This document shows positions 26,801-37,100 of a DNA stretch of 64,000 nucleotides, in pieces. This DNA is from Branchiostoma lanceolatum (Eukaryota; Chordata; Leptocardii; Amphioxiformes; Branchiostomatidae): the NCBI RefSeq assembly GCF_035083965.1, contig NC_089739.1:11272001-11336000 (forward strand), written 5' to 3'. The notes beneath the pieces are model-generated. The model was given only the letters and a program-made list of their open reading frames with translations. It had not been told where the DNA came from and did no database searches. The number at the start of each line of letters is the position of its first letter. Within the stretch, counting starts at the first letter, position 1. A program made the position numbers and the translations under genes.

Positions 26801-27777
26801 CTAGTGGCAAGCAATTCTACATCTTTATCACATATTCAGCAGTTTAATTCAATTCAAAGTGTTCAAAGCCGAACCAATTCAACACTACTTCTAGATGTCG
26901 GAGTTCTTCAAATTATTCAATGCAGATGCTATAAGCTGTTGGTCAAATGTTCAATGAGAGTCTAGGCCATGTTTAACAGAACTAAATAAACTTTGGGCAC
27001 ACAGTGGTTTGAAATGGCTAAAAGCCATCCCTAAATGGCAACTGACTACACCACTAGAAATAGCTTTTTGTGGGTATAGAGTGTTCATATTTTGCATTCA
27101 GTCTATAGAAAGGTTGGAAAAAACTAGAAAAGGACTACCACCCTGCTTTAGTGCTTTTACAACTGTGTGGCCCAAGGGCTATAGAGACAGAGCTGGGCAT
27201 TTCCCTATACACCAAAAGATGTGGAAAGAATTTTAAACTTAACTTGTCAATGACAATTCACTAATTATGACAGCCTCCTGTAGAAGACACAATACCCGAC
27301 CTTCTTAATCTAATTACCTCTTCTGGCTGTTTCATTGGTTTGGCATGGTTGTTGATCCCAGGGACATCATTGGCTGTCAGACAGGCCACAGCTCCTGGCA
27401 TGGTCTTGGTAAAAGAACAAACAAATTACAATGCTTTTCACTCTTACAGTAAACAATACAAAGGAAAAGAATACTTTTTTGCTGTAGTTTTGGAATGTAT
27501 GTGAAAGGTTTGGAGGGAAACTTTTGGAAGGGAGGGGGCTGAAACATTTTGTCACTTTTTCCGTGGTCAGGGGCTATCGACCACTCCCATTTTGTGACCG
27601 TACCACAAAAGATACAAGAACAGGGTGCTCTGCTGCAGTACCATGACAAGTCACTAGAGGCCAAAATGTAATTATTTCAAGGTCTTATCAAGACCTACCC
27701 ACCTACATGTACGTGTACCAAATTAGATTTAATATCAAGACAATTCACACAGGCCTTTCTGAGTTGTCATGTTGATA

Positions 27778-27831
<54 letters not shown>

Positions 27832-28147
27832 CATACATGCACATATACACACACACACGGCACACATGCACACACACACACACCTGCACATAAACACACA
27901 CACACACATGCACATATTACACAAACACGTGCACACACACAAACACAAGCACAACCTGGAAATAAAACGTTCTTGGCAAAGGTACTAAAAAAGCATTAAC
28001 CTATTAGTAAACTGTTCTGCCTACCATGGCCTGAGAAGAGTCAATAGTTCCCAGTTTACAGTTGGCCACAGTGGACGTCACATAGGCTGCATATACTTCA
28101 CAAGGGAGAGTTGGGAGGTCATTGATATAAATGGCTTCTCCTGACGC
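12263..28147 (-). CDS. Oxidase exons 15-33: molybdopterin domain
   Basis: Exons: 28025-28147, 27318-27404, 26614-26671, 26081-26230, 24967-25156, 24285-24389, 23727-23805, 22697-22811, 22115-22195, 19416-19580, 18972-19030, 18173-18334, 17383-17511, 16517-16657, 14977-15107, 14243-14366, 13565-13661, 12706-12813, 12263-12330. Motifs: VGGGFGGK (761-768), TRAPG (876-880), HGGIEMGQG (996-1004), [14 protein letters not shown], and ACGEPPLL with catalytic Glu1219 (bovine Glu1261). The position of bovine Glu802, right after GFGGK, is Leu769. Exon 29 has two nearby acceptors, CCCAG and CCCAGGGAG, and only the second keeps the frame. The acceptor of exon 16 (ACCAAG) is weak. Exons 15-31 have no counterpart in the plus-strand copy. 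Confidence 0.92.
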
Positions 28148-31100
28148 CTGTAAAATATAAAAACAAATAATCCTGTCATTGAAACTGCGAGCGGCATACA
28201 GACATAGAAACGACTGATCTATCAAATCAGTGACAGACATTTTTAGAAGTAGAGTATCAAATCTGTTAATCTATAAATCTATTGAAAAGTGAGCGCCTCA
28301 CTTGATGAGATGTAAATGGAATGAATTTTCATCTATTTCTCTATAAGACAATAATATTGCTGCAAATTTACTGATTAATTTTATTCTTAGCGGGACTTAA
28401 TTTTGCAGTAGGAATGGAAAGGAAGTTTTGCAGTGTTTTAAGTTTGCTGATGAAACTACATGGATTTTTTAGTTCAGTACAGTAATACAACGGCAATATT
28501 TTGGAAACATATTTACTGTGTCATGATTCCACGGTGGGAAGGTAAGCAGAAAATAGAACCACTGCAAAAAATTTAAGATTTACTGTTACAGTAACTTTCA
28601 GTAAGGTAAGCGGTCAAACCTCAGACTGAGGACGAAGCATGCCGCTTTTTCATTAGCTAGTAGTGCAATGCGGCTTCGCCACGGCTCGTGTGTTTTTGAC
28701 CAAGCACACCGGGTCACCCCTACTCTTTTCAAAAAATGTGTTTGGTTCTTTTACGTGCAGAGGTTTGTCGCCCTAAAGCTCCCTCATATACAGGGCCGCC
28801 GTCTTTACGTCCCCATCCGATAGGACGATGCGCATCTTTTCCAGTCGCGTCCAGGCACGGGCGCAAACTCGGGCCGCTGGCTCCACGGAATTTGAACCAG
28901 ATGTGGTGAGAGGCAGAGTGCGCATACCTCTACACCACGCGAACACAGTACCTGTACTCATTGAACATTATGCACATTTCTGTAGATAAAAAAAAAGACA
29001 ATACAAATGACTTAGCAAAGTTTTATTTGGTAAAATGTTCATAGGGCTATTACATAAGCCTTAGAATAAATACAAATGCTAAACCTGTAGTTTGGAGGCC
29101 AGTTTAGGCAGCGGCTGGTTGACAGGCCACTCGGACTCCTTAGTCTGGAAGTGCTGCTCCCCGCGGGACACCGGCCGAACCAGGGGCTCCAGGGCGGAAC
29201 GGACTGGCTCTGTTAGGTGGTCCTTCCCAATGGCAGACAGGTAGAACTGAAGAAAACAAAGAATACAATATTATATCATAAATGTTATTTATCAAAAGGT
29301 AATCTCTTGACTAATAGCTGTAGATCTTCAAAATCATTTGTCAAAAAACAAAACATTCAATTATAATAAAATTCCTTTCAGTGAATTAGAATCTTAAAAA
29401 CATCAGTTTACACCAGAATCAAGGTACTGTAACTCTTGAACTTTTTTGCAGTGATTTTATGTTCACGGATTTTGTTTTTGCGTCACCACAAACTTAAAAC
29501 TGGTGTTTTCATTACTGTACAGTACTACATTGTTACCACGAACTTAGAACCACCGACAACACTCTATCTGTATCTTTAACGTAAAGTTAACTCACCTTTG
29601 ACTTAAAGGCATGTACAGTATTTTGAATATTGTCTTTACAAAGTTCTAGCAGCTAAAAAATATATGTTTACAACTGTTAAGGTTAAGTTTGTCAACAATG
29701 TCCTTTCAATGAAGCAACAAACGAAACCTTGTAGAAGAGTGTGGTGGCCAGGCTCTTCCTGTAATCTGGAGAGACGAGGGAAGAGTGGTCTGGGTTCAGC
29801 TCTGACTCCAGGACTGACAATGCTCCTACAACAGGGAGGAGTTATTCAATTACTATTAATAATCATATACCGGTAGCAATATTCAATTGTGACTAGTATA
29901 AATTGTACATGTACATTGTACCCAATATAATAGTTGCATGGCTATAAAAAGATAATGCAATTGGGTACTAAGCTTAATTATGATACAATGTATTTGCTAA
30001 ATGAATAATACTATAGATTTGTACCTTTAAGTGTTCCATCTTCCAAGAGATTTTTGCCGACAAGAAAATCTTCAGTTGCCACAGCATGGTCCTGTAGGGG
30101 TATGAAAAGGTACTTGAAATAAACATTTGTTGCTAAATGTACAGCTAAGAATACCCTAGCATAGCATATATAGATATGCTGAATATGTAAAGTCATGCTT
30201 AACAGTCTTAGGTAATTTGATGAAAGAAATATGATATGATTATATAGTAGTCTGGTACATGTTTAATAATACGAATCCTTTTATGTTATTTTAATGTCAT
30301 TATCGCATTATGGAATTATCGCATATCACAAAGAAAACTATCAATTCTTAAAGGGGCATATTGCGACATGAACATAAAACAAAATTCTTTGTTTTTGTTT
30401 ATTTTTCTACATCATTAGTGTTGAATCTACCTTATTACACTGCACGGCAATATTCATCACGTAAGGATGCGACGTGTCGTGCGAACGTCTTGTTAAAAAA
30501 TTATATACGCAATCCCCGCCGCCGCTTGAATTGGCCGCCATCCTGTCCAACATTCCGACGAACCGCCGAACATGCGATCGAATGCCTGACGTTCTGAAGT
30601 TTGTTTACTTGTGGTGATTTTCCTGTGACGCTCGAACTCCGACCATAACGGTCGATTCGGATTTTTCGTAGCGTTCTACGCTGACTTATTTGCATATTAA
30701 CTTGCGGGACGCAACTTAATATGTAAATGAACCAGATTTTACACGTTTTGCGTTTTTCGTCGTCTATTAATGCTGGAAATGTGACAAAATGATGGGAATA
30801 TGTTGGAAATGAATAACAAATAAGTTACAAATGTGAATCTTAGTGTAGATCTTTCAAATTCTTACTATTTGTAGTTTTTGCCCACCAGATTCTACAATAT
30901 GCCCCTTTAAGTTAAAACTTAATGATGACTCTGTAGTATGACAGAAACATGATATATATTAAGATAATACCATAAGTACCATAGTCTTGCTGATGCCTCC
31001 AAACACCAAGGAAGGTTTCCCCACAACAGACAAACTGCCCTGTCCACCTAACTGTGTCCTGAAGCCAGCAGTCACGTAGGCATGGGCATTCTGTAATAAT

Positions 31101-34100
31101 GAAAAGAGAAATAGACAAATACCTGGTGAGTTGTAGCTTGTAGTTGTCAAAACATACTGGAATTTATCGAAAGATATATCATTATGATATAAATTATTTG
31201 TTAACACATCCTGCAAAGATTTTGGACCAGGTGACAAACTTGGAACTGTTAGTTAGAGGTGTCAGCTAGGTGACTGGTTTCCATGTGGACAGAGAATGCT
31301 GAGCTCCTATTGGACTAATTTTCATAGTGACAGAAAATCCTGAGCTCCTATTGGACTGATCTTCATGGTGACAGAGAAAGCTGAGCTCCTATTTGACTAA
31401 TTTTCATAGTGACAGAAAATCCTGAGCTCCTATTGGTCTGATTTTCATAGTGACAGAGAATGCTGAGTGGTGAATGGGCACACACTTTGTGCGAGGAGTT
31501 CCATAAAACCCCAGCCAGTGAGAATTTGTGTTCCACAGACTAAAGCTACAAATGATAATGTGATCATAATGTACAAAAAAAACAAGTAAATGTAACTGAC
31601 AAAATGGTTGAAAATTCAAAAGTTTTTAAGTTGATATTGTCTACTACTCACCTGTGACCTAGGCATAACCTTGTAAGTTTTGAAGACTTCACTTGGAAGA
31701 GCTGCTGGGATTTCCATGCTCAGAATAAGCTGGTAGGGAGGAATGTATTGAACATTAGTCAGAGATACAAGCTTTTGCACATCTAATGAGTACAGTACAT
31801 TTCATAGTATACAACATCAAAAGGGATTTCAAAGCAAGAAAATGTTTGGTTAAATTTACAAGAAAAGAATTTAGATGACCCCATACAGAAGAGAATCATC
31901 GGTGCAATAGCCTAGAAGGTAGAGTGTCGAAATTTGCAATCAGAAGGTCAAGGAAGTACCGCACATACATGTATGTACTACTTTTTCTACTTAGCACATA
32001 TGAAATAGAGTATGGCAGTGGAACTAGCCTCCCACTGCTAAGTGCTACTGCACAGCTGTGTGGCCCTATAGAGTCCTAGCAATTAGCTTTAAACAATGCA
32101 GCTAATATAGATGTTCAAAGGTTAGGTGTGACATGTCGTTCAGTGTAATATAGCTGTTGCCATGCTGCGTACCTGAAAGCGTGCTATGCAGAAGGGCGAT
32201 TTTGGTACACCATAGGGTGTTGGAAGAACTTTGAATTGTCGGGTTGAGGGTTTTTCTAGAATGTTGTAAAGTGAAGTAACTAGTAAAAATGAGTCATATC
32301 AAACTTAGGGCCTTTCGTTTCAAAGGTGTCTGGGCCCTTCAGTAGTGGGGGTTTATTTTTGCTCTGGAAATCCAGCAAGACAAGGGTTAAAACTATAAGA
32401 TAAATATTGCTGCTACCTTGCCAGCCATGCCCATCTTGAGGAAGTTCATCATCCCCACTGTCTCCCTCACATGTCTAGTACCAACCGTGACCTTTGCCCC
32501 CGCAGCCTCCATGATGGTGAAGACATCAGAAGGGAATTCTGGGTGAGTGTGTTTCATCATCAGGTTACCTGCCCAGCTACCGACCTGCACAGGAACATTA
32601 AAATATAGATACAAATGAAAGATTCTGAAGTGAAACCTGGACAAGTGACCATCTCTACATTGTACATATTAAGGAACACATGACATCCATTAACAATATA
32701 TGACAGTAAAGCTTGCATAATATATTGAAACACAATAAGAAATTGTAGACAAAAGTATCAGTCAAATCTGTACAAGTGACCACCTCTACATAAGGACCAC
32801 CTGGGCAATGTGACCACAATGTGATGGTTGGATGGATGGATGGATGGATGGATGGATGGATGGATGGATGGATGGATGGATGGATGGATGGATGGATGGA
32901 TGGATGGATGGATGGATGGATGGACGGATGGACGGATGGATGGACGGAAATAAGTAGAAATTTTTGCAATTTTTTCATCCATTCATGCTTGAACCATCAT
33001 GATTTTGGAATTTGATGACATTTCAAAATTCAATTACTGCAAACTTTTTAAGACATCACAATACTCACGTTCCTGACTGACACATTGGCCACCTTACACA
33101 GATGTTCGGCCAGCATGCTGTAGGACGGAGACTGGTCTGAACCGGTTTTCAGCAGATCAACCAGGATGGACAGGCTCACAGCAGAACCAACAACCAATGG
33201 GGGACCAGCCTATATGATAAAACAATGAGTAAATTTGTCATCTTTTTGGTAGGATTCACTTTTTCAAATTCTAGGAGAGAAGCTTCTTCTGGAGAAATGT
33301 ACTTCCAATGAAAAACACTTCTTCAAAACAAAAATGAATGATTATTTGAAATAAAACAACTAAATCAACATTCTTGGATCCAGATCCAGACTGTACATAA
33401 TAAGTGTCCGTCTTCTCTGCCACAAGCAGTAAAAGAATAGCTCTTTGGTGCACTAAACTGAATCCATATCAATTTCACCATCTGTTTCAGGGCTGTGTAC
33501 ATTCTATAATATGTAGAAAGTCATGTATCTTTAAAATAAGTACCAAAATTGACAAAAATGTTTTACTGTTAAGCAACAAACCTGCAAATAGTATTACAGT
33601 GATAAAACATAATTATTATAAAAAATTTTTACTTATCCATCTAGGAAGAGTTAAACAGATCTAGCTCTGACCTGGGTGATGTACAGTTCTGCCACAGTTT
33701 TCACATCAATCAGACAAGTGAAGGGGCCGTCAGTCTTGTACACTCCTGTGGAAAAAAAAGACATACAGTCACTTGTTTAATACAATAATCATTTTTAGCA
33801 ACACCTTGGGGGTGGAGCACTTTAGTTCACATTCTTCATGCAAGTTTACACTGGTGTCAGTCCTGTCTTTTTAGATAATCTCCAAGCAGATATCGGGAGA
33901 CAATGTTTTTTTTAATTGTCCAATTATGTTACCTCCCTAGTATGTTTTGACTACACCTCAGGGGCAGTGCCCTAGTCTTACGAATAATCTTCATACCTGC
34001 AGCAGTGTTCCCACAGACCAGTTTGTACCGGTCCTGACCGGTGCTGTGCTGTTCCAACAGGCTGTACAGCTCCTCCAGTGTGGTGGGACCATACCAGCTC

Positions 34101-37100
34101 ACTCCATTTTGGCTACACCTCAGTGGCGGGTCATTGTGGTGGACTCCATTCACACCATTGGTGGCAGCTCCATTACAGACTTGTCCATTGACAGGACACA
34201 GATGCTTGCTCAGATCCTTATTGAACAAGGCAAATACATTGGTTTACTAGCTGGTGATCAACATTCTCTTTGTTGAATTTTGCAAAAAAAAACAATATAC
34301 AGTCACGTCAGTTAGTAGATACTACTACACAATCATGTACTACTGGCCCTTAGTAAGGAGAAGATTAAGATTAACACTAAGGGTGCTATACATATTCAAT
34401 CATGGCATTGTATAAAAAATACAATTTTTATGACATAAATTATGTATTCAATTTTTTTTTTTAATTTTTATTTTTTTAGGCACCTGCATACTTGTGTGGC
34501 TTTCTTACCTCAATGTCAATACAGCTTCCAGGGTCACTGGCAAATGATTTCATGGCATCCAGGATTGGCCTATAGCCTGCAAGAAAAAAGAGTTTCATGA
34601 ATGCTGGTACAGGTGCTGAATCAAGTACATCCGGGAATTTTTAAAAACGATTTGACTTGTATAGGGTGCATAGTCCAATGGCTAGCTGCCTTGCCTTTGG
34701 AACTAGAAGCCGTGAGTTCGATCCTGACTGTGTTGCTCATCCGACATGCACGCTACTGGAAAGGGTTGCAGTCCGAGACGTTAAGTCCGAGACGTTAAGC
34801 TGTGGTCCACTGTTCATTGTGCTTGTTGAAAAGCGCTAGGGGATTTTCCCCAGTACAATGAACCTGTAAATACTGTACATGTCTTCTCTGCCACGACCAG
34901 TGTAAGAATAGCTCTTCAGTGAGCTAAACTGGTTTGATATCACTTTGTCACTAACTTTCATTCTCAGCAGCAATTACAATCACATGCTCGCAATGTCAGT
35001 TACTGCTATTGCCTCAGCCAAGATTTAGAAGGATTTTAGGAAAACTACTCAACAGTGCAGCTAACCTGTACACCTGCAGATGTGTCCATCAAAGTGATTC
35101 TCCACCTCCTGTTGGCTGGGCTGTGGGTTCGCACTCAGCAGTCTGGAGGAAGGACAACAAATGGTCAGAAATTACCCGTGCAATGGCAGCCAGTGCTGAA
35201 TTGCTGCAGGGTTTACAGTCATATAATACAGAACAGATACATATTTGCTCCACACTTGCACTTTGTAGAACTGTCGCAAGGGTCTGGGCGGCTGCCATTC
35301 AGCGCCAGCAGGTGACCTCAACACGACCTTCCTTTTGTACTGAAATTACTATTATTATTATTACTATTATTAGACCTTCCTTTTGTACTGAAATATTTCC
35401 TGTTGTACTGAAATATGTTGTTTGATGGGTTTGACCAGCCATGCTCAATGGGAGTGAATCTTGGGCCCCTACTGCCTCGGATCTGCAGCGATTGGGTCGC
35501 AACGACTGAGCCATGATCAGATGGATCTGCAGCGTCAAACCCCAGGATGAGTCACCGTCAGAAACTCTACATGCTAAACTTGTTGTTGTGAACATTGCCT
35601 CTGTGATGTGGTCTCTCCAACTATGGTATGGACATATCAAACGTGGTAGTGGCTGCATCAACACCATCACCAAAATGCAGTTGCCAGGCAACAGAGGTCG
35701 TCGCAGACCTAATAAGAAATCTTGGTTGGAGTGTGTCAGGAAGGACATTAAGGTGTGTGGCCTCAACAGTGTGGACCCGGTGGACAGAGTTGCTTTGAAG
35801 GGTGGTGTGAAGACTAGCCGACTGCTGCCCACCCCTGTGTCAGGGACCCCGGCAGCAGTGTAATAAAAAACTGGATACTACTGCTTAGCCTGGGTGCCAT
35901 CCTATTTCTACCGGGGCTCCTACATTCGCTTTGTAACCCTTTAGGGTAGAAATAGGATGGCACCCAGGCTGACTACTACTACTACTAATTTCATAAAATA
36001 AACCATAAATATGCCGACTACTCACCCATACATGTTGACCACCATCCCAGGGCTGCAGTACCCACACTGACTTCCGTTGAAGTCCGCCAGGCGGCGCTGG
36101 ATGGGGTGGAAGCCTGCCTTCTGTCCCCCCAGCCCCTCCACTGTGGTGATGGTCCAGCCGCCCACACTGCACAGGGGGCACAGACACTGGGGAGGGGGTG
36201 GTGTGAGGGGGGGGAGGGAGTTAGGCAGAAAGGAATGGAGCTCTTCAATTTTAGTACAAACAAATCATGTACTTAATAAACTTTTAAAACTATATGCTTT
36301 TCAATACTTAAGAACTACATACTTTTTAATACTTTTGTTTCTTCTATTTCTTTATTTCTTTACCAGGTCGGCTGTGTGACATAATCTTAATACTTTTAGA
36401 TACTTAAAAAACTACATGCTCCTAATCTTGACAACTGTCTTACAAACTTGGCTACAAGTGTTGGAGTACTTGAAGTTCAAAGATACTATCATTTTTTCTG
36501 TGAATACTAACAGCAAGTTGCTTGAGCCATAGAATGAACACTAGAAATTTTATCTATTGTGCTTTATTTCTTTCTTATTCATCTAAGACTTTTTAGTACA
36601 TTTACTTACTGAGTTGACTGTATAAGAAAGTGTTCCTCCATTGGTTGGATCGGGATGTGTCACCATGACAACACAGCAGCCACACCCTCCTTCCCCGCAC
36701 ATGACCTTTGTCCCCGTCAGTCCGCGCTGTGACCTCAGCCATTCGTTCAAGGTCATCAAGGGATCAGGATTACGAACTGAAGTTTTAAACAAATTATAAG
36801 AATTCCAATGTTTTGAGAACACTCAGTGAACAAACTTATACGAGATTGACACACCACTGACAAGTCATTATAATTTTGTAATGTCCAAAATTGTTTAAAC
36901 ACAAGAAATTTGACCAGAAACTTAATTATATGCTAACACAGTCGGCGGAAGATTGAAATTAAAAGCTCATTCTCCATTCCAAGTCCACATGCACAGCGAC
37001 ATGTTAATGTGGGTATATGTCAAAGGTAGAGGTCCCTGCAGCTGAGACATAAACTGAGCACATCTGGACATTGTTATGCAAATCGAGACGATGGTCGAGT

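Noticed and set aside
27735-27999. Cys/Val- and Thr/His-rich frames
   Set aside because: Direct translation of a (CA)n microsatellite.
32655-32982. Ser/Ile/His/Pro repeat protein on the minus strand
   Set aside because: Direct translation of the (TGGA)n microsatellite.
34655-34730. Possible functional tRNA gene
   Set aside because: A and B boxes are present, but the fold lacks a proper acceptor stem and the sequence runs into a SINE tail. The heads at 19.7, 28.9 and 37.2 kb fail for the same reason.
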